Below the pieces are notes generated by a model. That model worked only from the letters and a program-made list of their open reading frames with translations, was not told the origin of the DNA and searched no databases. Positions 5,606-11,952 of a DNA stretch of 34,645 nt are shown in pieces. This stretch comes from a virus. Position numbers and translations under genes: made by a program. Position 1 is the first letter of the stretch. Each line of letters starts with the position of its first letter. The stretch is from positions 1-34,645 of the IMG/VR virus record IMGVR_UViG_3300027659_000109. One strand, 5' to 3'.

Positions 5606-6294
5606 GTGTTTACTGTGATGGTTTTGTCGTTGTAAAAGCCGTAAGCGAAGCCCTGCGACCACGCCAGCGTTGCACGGCGTGTGCTTGCATAGTCCATGTC
5701 AAAGCGTGCGAGCATGCCGGTGCAGTGTCCGGTTGCTCCGTCAAGCGTGCGGGCGCGTTCGCTGCCGACGCGGTGCAGATGAGCGAGCACGCAGTTGCCG
5801 TAGGTCTCGGCGTGGTCGCGGATCGCTTGCACGTTGAACATGTAGCCGTGCAGGAATTTTGTTCCGCCGAGTTCGGCATAGCTGCGGATGTTGTATGGAT
5901 AGAGTCGGGCCTTGAGCTTCTTGGCGGCCTCCTCGATTGCTTGGATAGTGAGCGTGGCGGCGTGAGCTGCCAGCGCGTTTGGCGAGGCTGCGAGCTTGTA
6001 GAGTCGGGCTTCGTGGTTCCCGAATAGGATGTGCTGTGGCCTGAGTTCGTGCAGGAAGTCGATGCCCGCGCTCAGATCGTCGCTCACGCTGGCTGCTCGG
6101 TCGCTGGAGTTCGGGTCATTGACTGCGCCTGATCGGAATGCTGCGAGATCCAAAAAATCGCCCAAGTGAAATGTTGTATCCGGCTTCCATCGGTCGCGAA
6201 ATGTCAGGACGGCTTTGCGAGCTTCGGGGTCGATTTGATCGCCGTGCGAGCAGCCGACTGCCATCCACTTTTTCCAGCCTTTTGAGATATTCAT
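5563..6294 (-). CDS. Calcineurin-like metallophosphoesterase
   Basis: 243 residues. Metal-site motifs are in order: VGCSHGDQ (13-20), FHLGDFLDL (42-50, the GDxxD motif with Asp46 and Asp49), LFGNHEARL (90-98, GNHE), His149 in FLHGYM and LAHLHR (170-175, the final H-x-H). The first motif normally reads D-x-H but here is C-S-H, so one metal ligand is changed. This variant occurs in phage phosphoesterases that I recall starting VGCxHG. Possible substrates include nucleotides, RNA ends or cyclic nucleotides; nothing in the sequence decides. The start overlaps the preceding stop (ATGA, 6291-6294). It may counter host nucleotide signalling or process DNA/RNA ends. Confidence 0.82.
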   Translation of the reverse strand: MNISKGWKKWMAVGCSHGDQIDPEARKAVLTFRDRWKPDTTFHLGDFLDLAAFRSGAVNDPNSSDRAASVSDDLSAGIDFLHELRPQHILFGNHEARLYKLAASPNALAAHAATLTIQAIEEAAKKLKARLYPYNIRSYAELGGTKFLHGYMFNVQAIRDHAETYGNCVLAHLHRVGSERARTLDGATGHCTGMLARFDMDYASTRRATLAWSQGFAYGFYNDKTITVNTCERKHNHPWLLPI

Positions 6295-6518
6295 ATGAGT
6301 TCCTCTTCTTCGTCTTCATCTTCCGGCGGGTGAATGATGTCACTTGCTTGGCCGAGTAGTCCTTCGACTGCGTAGCGGTTGCCGAATTTAATTTCGGAGT
6401 GCAACGTGTCGCCCTCGTGCTCCCATGTGACGATTGCAAGGCCTGCGTCGAAATGTTCGGAGAGGAGCTTGCGGACTTCAACCATTACGGCTTCGCGGCT
6501 CTTCTCCATTTTTTTCAT
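6291..6518 (-). CDS. Small acidic-tailed phage protein
   Basis: 75 residues, coupled by ATGA overlaps to the endolysin gene before it and the phosphoesterase gene after it. The N-terminus is basic and helical (MKKMEKSREAVMVEVRKLLS), the middle has a beta-like HSEIKFGNRYAVEGLLG, and the end is a run of Asp/Glu (PPEDEDEEEELI). Small phage proteins with this organisation are common near lysis genes and have no assigned function. No signal peptide or membrane helix is visible. Confidence 0.6.
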   Translation of the reverse strand: MKKMEKSREAVMVEVRKLLSEHFDAGLAIVTWEHEGDTLHSEIKFGNRYAVEGLLGQASDIIHPPEDEDEEEELI

Positions 6519-6946
6519 CCGTGCCAGTTGCGGAGTGGCCCGCAGTCGATATGAACGAATCCGGCGTAAGTGCCGATTCCGCCGGTAAAGATTTTGTCTT
6601 TGCGGACGTCCTTCGCGATTTTCACAAGGTCGGGGATGGAGACCTTGGCTGTGATGTCCAAGGCCATGAAGCGCGTGTGTAGGCTGTGCCTAGCCCCGCC
6701 GATGGCTTTGTTGTAGGCTTCGTTGCGATAGCCCGAGAGTATCTGGATCGGCACGCCAAGCCGTTCGCGGATCGCGTCGGCTGCGTAGAGGGTCGGAATG
6801 ATGTTAGGCCAGAGCGCCTGTGTGGGGATCGCGTTGCACTTGAGGAACGAATTGGAATTGCCGAGAAAGAAAACCTCTTTCGCCGAGAAGTATTTGATCC
6901 CCTGGCGGTCGAGTAGTTTTTGAAACTCGGCAAATTCTTCATTCAT
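6515..6946 (-). CDS. Endolysin, peptidase M15 (D-Ala-D-Ala carboxypeptidase type)
   Basis: 143 residues of the M15A fold. Visible motifs are ILSGYRNEAYNKAIGGARHS (69-88), matching S-x2-R-x4-N-x3-GG-x3-S, then H90-x6-D97 (SLHTRFMALD) and GFVHIDCG with His132. His90, Asp97 and His132 are the expected zinc ligands. The usual Gly in S-x-H-x2-G-x-A-x-D is Phe93. There is no signal peptide, so release depends on a holin; two holin-like genes and a lipoprotein gene lie just upstream and are coupled. It should cleave peptidoglycan stem peptides, which implies a peptidoglycan-walled host. The start overlaps the lipoprotein stop (6943-6946). Confidence 0.88.
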   Translation of the reverse strand: MNEEFAEFQKLLDRQGIKYFSAKEVFFLGNSNSFLKCNAIPTQALWPNIIPTLYAADAIRERLGVPIQILSGYRNEAYNKAIGGARHSLHTRFMALDITAKVSIPDLVKIAKDVRKDKIFTGGIGTYAGFVHIDCGPLRNWHG

Positions 6947-7143
6947 TTGTCTCGTCTGGTGGGCGAGTCAAATACGTGCGCGCCGTATTTGTTTATAAGT
7001 TCCGGCGGCGGGCTAAATGAAAGCGTGACGTTGCCCGCCTTCGTTGGCCACGAGACGGCGCAGCCGGTCATCAGAAGCATCAGAATACAGAAGATCGCCG
7101 CCGCGAAAAAGCCGATGGCAATCGTGCGGTAGTGGTCAAGCAT
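6943..7143 (-). CDS. Small lipoprotein in the lysis module (possible spanin component)
   Basis: 66 residues. Residues 7-25 form a hydrophobic signal segment (IAIGFFAAAIFCILMLLM) ending in TGC, a plausible lipobox with Cys28. The mature part is only about 39 residues and contains a PPP motif. A short Pro-containing lipoprotein next to holin-like genes and an endolysin recalls o-spanins such as Rz1, which would imply a Gram-negative host, but no i-spanin with a coiled coil is obvious nearby. The ATG overlaps the preceding TAA by one base (TAATG). Alternatively it is a plain membrane protein with one anchor. Confidence 0.6.
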   Translation of the reverse strand: MLDHYRTIAIGFFAAAIFCILMLLMTGCAVSWPTKAGNVTLSFSPPPELINKYGAHVFDSPTRRDK

Positions 7144-7319
7144 TACTGACCCTTTCGGAATACGTTGATTATGCCCACAAGGCCGAGAGCGAGCGCAATG
7201 ATGTGGTTTTGGAGCTCAGGATCAAGCGTTAGCCCGAGGCTGGCGGCAACGAAAATCAGGCCGCGCCAAGTTGAGGTTTGGCCTGCGTAGTCGAGTATTG
7301 TATCAGTCAGTTTTTTCAT
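7143..7319 (-). CDS. Holin-like small membrane protein, 58 residues
   Basis: A 58-codon gene from ATG at 7317-7319 to TAA at 7143-7145, overlapping the preceding holin candidate by 17 bases and the next start by one. It starts MKKLTDTILDYAGQTSTWRG, followed by two hydrophobic segments (LIFVAASLGLTL and HIIALALGLVGIINVF) separated by DPELQN, and ends RKGQ. The pattern STWRG, hydrophobic helix, short Pro-containing turn, second helix, INVFRK recurs in small phage membrane proteins annotated as holin-like. Position within the lysis module supports a role in holin or antiholin function. Confidence 0.7.
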   Translation of the reverse strand: MKKLTDTILDYAGQTSTWRGLIFVAASLGLTLDPELQNHIIALALGLVGIINVFRKGQ

Positions 7320-7497
7320 GGTTTTGGTGCTTAACTTTTCGCGACATGTAAACCGCCGTCAGGATGGCAGCGATGAGGCCCACGCAAGCGGTCGCGAATT
7401 GGACGCCTGCGGTTAGGTGCGGGAGGAGGGAAATGATAAAGCTTGTGGCGGAGGTCGTGGTTCCGACGAGTGCAATGAAGAGAGGGTGGTCGTTCAT
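7303..7497 (-). CDS. Holin-like protein with two membrane helices
   Basis: 64 residues with two hydrophobic helices (about residues 7-26, FIALVGTTTSATSFIISLLP, and 31-51, VQFATACVGLIAAILTAVYM) and a basic/polar tail (SRKVKHQNHEKTD). Size, topology and location upstream of the lipoprotein and endolysin fit a small class II-type holin that would permeabilise the cytoplasmic membrane. It is coupled to the preceding gene by ATGA at 7494-7497 and overlaps the next small membrane gene by 17 bases. With two such proteins in a row, one could act as antiholin. Confidence 0.68.
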   Translation of the reverse strand: MNDHPLFIALVGTTTSATSFIISLLPHLTAGVQFATACVGLIAAILTAVYMSRKVKHQNHEKTD

Positions 7498-7712
7498 AGC
7501 TTTTCAATCCATGCGGGCAGTGTCGTTCCTTCCGGCAGCATCGCGCTCCAAGTCCACTCGGTCGGGTCTTCCGGGTCGTTTGGTGTCGGGATAAGCGTGA
7601 CGCCCCACTGCATTGAACGAGTTTTGTTTGTGACTGTTTGATCCCAGCAAAACCACGGAATGTTGTTGTCGTGCAATTCGGTGGCTCGGTAGCGTGGCAT
7701 TGGGTCGTTCAT
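7494..7712 (-). CDS. Hypothetical protein, 72 residues, at the tail/lysis junction
   Basis: 72 residues starting MNDPMPRYRATELHDNNIPW. It is Trp- and Pro-rich (FCWDQTV, PEDPTEWTWSAMLPEGTTLP) with no membrane helix and no recognised motif. Such short Trp-rich proteins often follow tail-fibre genes in phages and may be fibre chaperones or small structural parts, but that is inference. Both ends are in ATGA overlaps (7709-7712, 7494-7497), so it is a real member of the operon. Confidence 0.6.
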   Translation of the reverse strand: MNDPMPRYRATELHDNNIPWFCWDQTVTNKTRSMQWGVTLIPTPNDPEDPTEWTWSAMLPEGTTLPAWIEKL

Positions 7713-8512
7713 GGCAGTCCGAGACCTTGGCCGAGGGTTTGTTTTGCAAGATTGTAAATATCCTGCATTTTTTGCGCGGTCATTCCAATGTTGGGCTGGA
7801 ATGCCAGTAGGTAGCTAACCCGAGAAGTTGCGGCAGCGGTTGTGTTGTTACGACCTGCCGTCTGAAGCGTATAATTTCCGTTTGTGGGCGTAGAAGAAAC
7901 GAGATTGCTTGTTGTAATATCAGCCCCGCTGGTTTGCAGCGTTAGCGTATCAGCATTCCAGCCATAACCTACGTTTCCTGAAATTGGCAGATTTGCAGTA
8001 GAATTAAAATACCTGTTTCCGTTGTAATTTCTAGACTGAGGTTGCCATGTTGTTCCGCCACCAACGCCTGTTGTAATAGCGTTCTGAAGTTGTAAGCCTG
8101 TCGAACCAAATAAAACAAACGCCCCCTCAGAGTTCGCAATACTGATTCCGAGCGCACTCCATACGGCGTGAACCGAATATCCGCCCTCAGTAAAATCGAC
8201 TGCAAATTGCGGGCTATACTCGATCCGTTGCGTATTGCCTCCAAATGAGATCCCATCCGCCCCCCAAGTCGGCCCGTTGATGAGCGTGCCGTTGTATGTC
8301 CCCAGACCCCCCAGCGAGTAGGCGGTCGAGCCTGTGCCTGCGTTCTGTGTTGATCGGAGCGGCCAACATACCATGCTGCTGTAAAGGCCGAGACGCTTCA
8401 TTCCCTTGACGAAATAATTGATCGCCGCGCGGTCCGTCGCCCCGCTCGTGTTGATATACGCCCGAGCGTCTGCGTCGAAAGAAGCTGAGACAAATGGGAA
8501 GCTGAGAATCAT
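7709..8512 (-). CDS. Tail-fibre-type protein with lectin-like pattern
   Basis: 267 residues. After a short N-terminal helix (DATDRAAINYFVKGMKRLG-like segment, 26-42) the protein is beta-rich and dominated by Gly, Ser, Thr and Asn. The segment containing LGTYNGTLINGPTWGADGIS followed by a Gly-Asn turn is typical of LamG/concanavalin-like jelly-roll domains in phage receptor-binding proteins, where a body of beta strands binds sugar. The end (AFQPNIGMTAQKMQDIYNLA) is helical. It lies after the large repeat protein and before the lysis genes, the usual place for host-recognition proteins. A role in adsorption is inferred. Confidence 0.65.
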   Translation of the reverse strand: MILSFPFVSASFDADARAYINTSGATDRAAINYFVKGMKRLGLYSSMVCWPLRSTQNAGTGSTAYSLGGLGTYNGTLINGPTWGADGISFGGNTQRIEYSPQFAVDFTEGGYSVHAVWSALGISIANSEGAFVLFGSTGLQLQNAITTGVGGGTTWQPQSRNYNGNRYFNSTANLPISGNVGYGWNADTLTLQTSGADITTSNLVSSTPTNGNYTLQTAGRNNTTAAATSRVSYLLAFQPNIGMTAQKMQDIYNLAKQTLGQGLGLP

Positions 8513-8515
8513 TTT

Positions 8516-10123
8516 TTAGAAAATGTCGCCTGCGAATACCCAGCTATCCGTCCCGAGTTTCATAAGAGAAGCCACACTGTGCTGGCTCGAAAGGTTGCTG
8601 GCAGCGCCCGCTGCATTGATCGTGACGCCTGCCCCCGCCGTCACAGCCACGCCGCTGACAGCAGAGCGGTAGAGAAGCACCTGCGAGCCGGTCGGGAATG
8701 CCGCTGTCGAGTTCGGCGGGACGGTTATCGTCATGCCGGTTGTCGCGTTGATGAGGCCGTATGCGTCCGAGAGCGCGAGAGTGTAGGCCGTGACTGCCAC
8801 GGAGTTAATCGGCAGCGAGAATTGAGGGACGGGGGAGAATGCATCCGCGTCGATAAGTTCTTCCGAGACTGAGCAAGGGCTGAGAATCACGGTCTGCCGT
8901 GTTCCGCCTTCGGTGAGTTCGATTTCGAGATCGAGGTCAATGGATGGATCGTTGCCCACCAAATCCCGCAGCGCGTAGGTGGCGAAATTGACGTCTGCGG
9001 TCTTGCCAGGCTTGGCCGTCAGGCCGCTTTGGATCGTCATTACAGGTAGGTCGGCGAAGCCCTTGGCCCCTGCAAAGGTAATGTCGTAGTACTCGCCTTC
9101 AATGCCTGCGACTGTGACGCCTCCAGCGCCGATTGAATCAAGCGCGGCCAATGCCGACGCAACATCTTCCGCCGTTGCGTTGGCTGCAAGCGGATCTGTC
9201 TGGCGAAGTGTCGTCAGAACGCTGCCGGTTGTAGCTGTGCCTGTGAGCGCCGTGCCGCCTGCCGTCACGGATACCGTGAATTGGGTCGGCTGCGGGAGAG
9301 CCTTTACGAAATACTGCGTGCCGTTTGAGTAGCCGGTCAGCGCCGAGAAGCCTGTGAGCGTGACAGGTTGGTTGAGCGCGAGGCCGTGGTTTGCGGATGT
9401 GATAAATACGCCCGCAGTTACGAGCGAGCCGATCGTGATTGACGAGCTTGGTGTTGTCAGGCGGTAAGTGCCTGAGAATGGTTTTTGCGAAAACGATAGG
9501 CGTTGGACTTCGTTGTTCGTGTCGGAGCCTGTGATCGTCGTCACAAGCGTTGGCGTCACGGCAGTCGATAGGTCAATCCAAGTCGATTGAAAGACGGCAG
9601 GAGCCAAGCGCAATTCGATTTCCTGAACCTCTTTTGCGGTTGCGCTCCCTGCTACGCGCTCGCCAATGACGGCAACCGTATCGGGTATGAGCTGAGAGAC
9701 GTCTGCCGTGATGCTCCCGCGCGTGCCTGCTGTTGCAAATCGGACTGTGAACTGCTCCGAGAGTTGGCCGGTCACTGTCACGCCGCCCGCGCTGGAGATC
9801 GCTGCAAGCGCGTTGAGCGCGGTCTGCACTTGTCCGGCAGTTACCGCTGCGTCGAGCGAGCTGGTCGTGTCCCCGCCGAATGTGAGCGTATAAGCTCCCG
9901 TCTCGGGCGTGCCTGTGCGTGAGCCTACGCCAAGTTTGACGCTGGAGCTGGTTTTATCGACTACGGTGAACGGCGCGCCAACGATTCCGGTGGCCTGTAA
10001 AAAGTAAAGATTGAATGTGCCGGTGTCGCCTTTTGTGAATTTCACCGGCGCGGCTGGAGAGAGATTGGTTTCGCTCGTTGCGAGCCGATTATTAGTAAGG
10101 TCGATGAAAAGGTCGCGTGCCAT
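8516..10123 (-). CDS. Large repetitive tail/fibre protein
   Basis: 535 residues, Gly/Thr/Ser/Val-rich and beta-dominated. Residues 78-146 (AYTLTFGGDT, then VQTALNALAAISSAGGVTVT) have a diverged copy around 218-365 (TYRLTTPSSS, then VASALAALDSIGAGGVTVAG), so the gene contains an internal duplication. Between the copies lies a segment with FTVSVTAGGTALTGTATTG typical of phage fibre repeats. The C-terminus (about 455-535) has the pattern of a glycine-rich fibre tip: GLINATTGMTITVPPNS, GSQVLLYRSA, then SVASLMKLGTDSWVFAGDI. It is probably a tail-tip or fibre protein. One base separates its start from the preceding stop. Confidence 0.72.
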   Translation of the reverse strand: MARDLFIDLTNNRLATSETNLSPAAPVKFTKGDTGTFNLYFLQATGIVGAPFTVVDKTSSSVKLGVGSRTGTPETGAYTLTFGGDTTSSLDAAVTAGQVQTALNALAAISSAGGVTVTGQLSEQFTVRFATAGTRGSITADVSQLIPDTVAVIGERVAGSATAKEVQEIELRLAPAVFQSTWIDLSTAVTPTLVTTITGSDTNNEVQRLSFSQKPFSGTYRLTTPSSSITIGSLVTAGVFITSANHGLALNQPVTLTGFSALTGYSNGTQYFVKALPQPTQFTVSVTAGGTALTGTATTGSVLTTLRQTDPLAANATAEDVASALAALDSIGAGGVTVAGIEGEYYDITFAGAKGFADLPVMTIQSGLTAKPGKTADVNFATYALRDLVGNDPSIDLDLEIELTEGGTRQTVILSPCSVSEELIDADAFSPVPQFSLPINSVAVTAYTLALSDAYGLINATTGMTITVPPNSTAAFPTGSQVLLYRSAVSGVAVTAGAGVTINAAGAASNLSSQHSVASLMKLGTDSWVFAGDIF

Positions 10124-10124
10124 G

Positions 10125-10361
10125 TTAAATGGCGGAGGATGTCAAATAATTACGCGCGGAGTCACAGCATCCGCTAATTCTTGTTACGCCGTCAGGGTGT
10201 GATTTTGCATGCATCTCATGTAGGCGTCTGGCATGCTCCTCGGTGTTTTCTCCAAGATGGATGCATGCCACACAGTTTCCCAGAAATGGTTTGCCCCCGT
10301 AAAATCCAAGCCCACACGAAATATGCCCACGTGCGGAATTTTGAAAATCGCATTTATCCAT
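10125..10361 (-). CDS. Cysteine-rich small protein in the tail-tip region
   Basis: 78 residues with six Cys: one in MDKCDF, then the block SCGLGFYGGKPFLGNCVACI, and CC near the end. The block with two Gly-Gly and the C-x2-C pair recalls small Cys-rich phage proteins with CxxGLYGGxPxxGxC patterns and may bind a metal ion such as zinc. It overlaps the preceding gene by eight bases and is followed by the large fibre gene after one base. Function is unknown; a role in assembling the tail tip is possible given position and the Cys-rich neighbour. Confidence 0.62.
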   Translation of the reverse strand: MDKCDFQNSARGHISCGLGFYGGKPFLGNCVACIHLGENTEEHARRLHEMHAKSHPDGVTRISGCCDSARNYLTSSAI

Positions 10362-10923
10362 GAATCACCTCCAGGGAAGGAGACAAGACGATGGTCGAGT
10401 TTACGCACGACGGTTGCCCGTATGGCAGCGGAATTGTTAAAACCAACCGATAATTCCCGTCAGCATCCGCAGGCGGGAGCGATGGAAAAACAATGATTAT
10501 TCCCACGGAGCTTCCGACGGAAATTGTGCCCAGATAAGTCGGCGAACCTAGGAATGGTATGGTAAAAACAGGTCCATATTCATCTCCCGCGATTGCGTAC
10601 GAAATCCCGCCCGAGTTTTTCCCGGTGAGTACTGAGGCCACCCCGAAATTGTATGAAATGAGCAGGCACTCCTCGCCTTCTGGCAATGACTCTGGATCGC
10701 ATTCTGGGTCAGGGCCGCCGTCGATAACCAACTCGCTCTCGCATGCTTTAAGCTGTAATTGAAAAACGTAACCATTGGAGTACACGGGAGGAGATCCGAC
10801 GCCATAGGTTGCATATATTACTCCAGTGACCTGGCCGCAATTACAGCAACAGGCGCATGAGGCTTTCCCGTCTGCTGTGATTATTACATTCTGCGTGCCT
10901 GCCTTTAATTTGATCGACGGCAT
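10354..10923 (-). CDS. Tail-region protein with N-terminal cysteine cluster
   Basis: 189 residues from ATG at 10921-10923; a TTG three codons upstream is possible but would leave GAGG only one base away, while the ATG has GAGG ten bases upstream. Residues 20-33 contain ASCACCCNCGQ, a dense Cys cluster, with further Cys later (KACESEL, ECDPES, EECLLIS). The rest is beta-rich and Gly/Pro-rich (GPVFTIPFLGSPTYLGTISV). Such clusters could bind a metal ion or an iron-sulfur centre, as seen in some tail-tip proteins; this is not shown here. No family recognised. Confidence 0.65.
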   Translation of the reverse strand: MPSIKLKAGTQNVIITADGKASCACCCNCGQVTGVIYATYGVGSPPVYSNGYVFQLQLKACESELVIDGGPDPECDPESLPEGEECLLISYNFGVASVLTGKNSGGISYAIAGDEYGPVFTIPFLGSPTYLGTISVGSSVGIIIVFPSLPPADADGNYRLVLTIPLPYGQPSCVNSTIVLSPSLEVIHG

Positions 10924-10925
10924 AT

Positions 10926-11201
10926 TTAGCAAGCCTCAGTTTCAATCCAAGTGAGCGCCCCATTGACCGATCCGAGGACGTAAGTGCCAGAGGTCGGGAG
11001 TGCCGGAATTTTCAGCCTGCGCTGCGTGTGTCCTCCTTGGCCGGGGAAAGATTCGATAAGCGATTCGTGAGCGTCGAGCGCAGCAAAAACAAAGTTCTGC
11101 ATCAGGTCGGTTGCCTTAATTGCATACGGATAGTCCGACGCTGTTTGCCCTTTCGGGAGTAAAACTTTTTGCTGGAAATCGACTGGGAGCGTTGCTGCCA
11201 T
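10926..11201 (-). CDS. Small tail-region protein, 91 residues
   Basis: 91 residues starting MAATLPVDFQQKVLLPKGQT. The sequence has a helical centre (DLMQNFVFAALDAHESLIES) and a beta-like end with GTYVLGSVNGALTWIETE, a pattern common at the ends of small virion proteins. It sits three bases after the 248-residue gene and just before the Cys-cluster gene, within the block between tape measure and fibre genes. I do not recognise a family. Confidence 0.6.
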   Translation of the reverse strand: MAATLPVDFQQKVLLPKGQTASDYPYAIKATDLMQNFVFAALDAHESLIESFPGQGGHTQRRLKIPALPTSGTYVLGSVNGALTWIETEAC

Positions 11202-11204
11202 AAG

Positions 11205-11951
11205 TTATGCAACGGGCAGGTAGTTTACTGATCCCTCGGAAAACAAACGCGGAACATCTTGGTTGTAGGAAATGGCATACTCACTAAAGGAGCCAAAGTT
11301 TTTCGTCGTATGGCTCGCGTAGGAAATACCCTTCCCGACAGAATAGAGGCTGTATATTGTCGCGCTGCTTCCGCTTGAAAGAAAAGGTTGTTCGGAAACA
11401 ACGAAAGCCTGCGCGGATGCGTCTATTATAAATCGCGTAAATGTATAACCCAGATTTATAGGTCCATCGTATTTTGTAAAAGAAGCAATGCCCGCAGAGG
11501 GTTGCACCTCTGTTACGATATTGATTTGCGGAGGCTCGAAAATTTGACTCAGCGAAACATTGCTTGGGAGCACTCTGGTGAAAATGTAATTTTCATACAG
11601 ATAGTCAAAGTGCTTGGTTCCATAGCTACCTGTGAGCCGCGCGATCAGCCCCTGCCGCTCGATATTGCCCGTCGTATTTGTCCGCCCGTAGGCCGTCACG
11701 CGGAACTCGGTAAACCCATCTTCGCGCGTCTGCTCCTGCGCGTCAGGGTAAATGTAAAGCCCGTCTATTGCAGGCGTCCCCTCGTCATCTGGCAATAGGT
11801 TCCCCACCGCCAACTCTGAGCGGTAGCGAGCCTCGTCCCCGCGTCGGCAGATGTATGTGCGCTCAACCCGCACAAGACCGCTCGGGAATGTCTGCACAGA
11901 TCGCCCTGGGGCTGTTACGAGGTTGCGCGTGCCGTGATATGTATAAGCCAT
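11205..11951 (-). CDS. Minor tail protein candidate
   Basis: 248 residues, directly following the tape measure gene, where siphophages usually place distal-tail or other minor tail proteins. The N-terminal half is mixed (FPSGLVRVERTYICRRGDEA, then LYIYPDAQEQTREDGFTEFR), the second half beta-rich with aromatic residues (YSLYSVGKGISYASHTTKNF). No Dit or gpM/gpL motif is obvious to me, so the assignment rests on position and composition. The start ATG at 11949-11951 has no SD and lies one base after the tape measure stop. Confidence 0.6.
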   Translation of the reverse strand: MAYTYHGTRNLVTAPGRSVQTFPSGLVRVERTYICRRGDEARYRSELAVGNLLPDDEGTPAIDGLYIYPDAQEQTREDGFTEFRVTAYGRTNTTGNIERQGLIARLTGSYGTKHFDYLYENYIFTRVLPSNVSLSQIFEPPQINIVTEVQPSAGIASFTKYDGPINLGYTFTRFIIDASAQAFVVSEQPFLSSGSSATIYSLYSVGKGISYASHTTKNFGSFSEYAISYNQDVPRLFSEGSVNYLPVA

Positions 11952-11952
11952 T

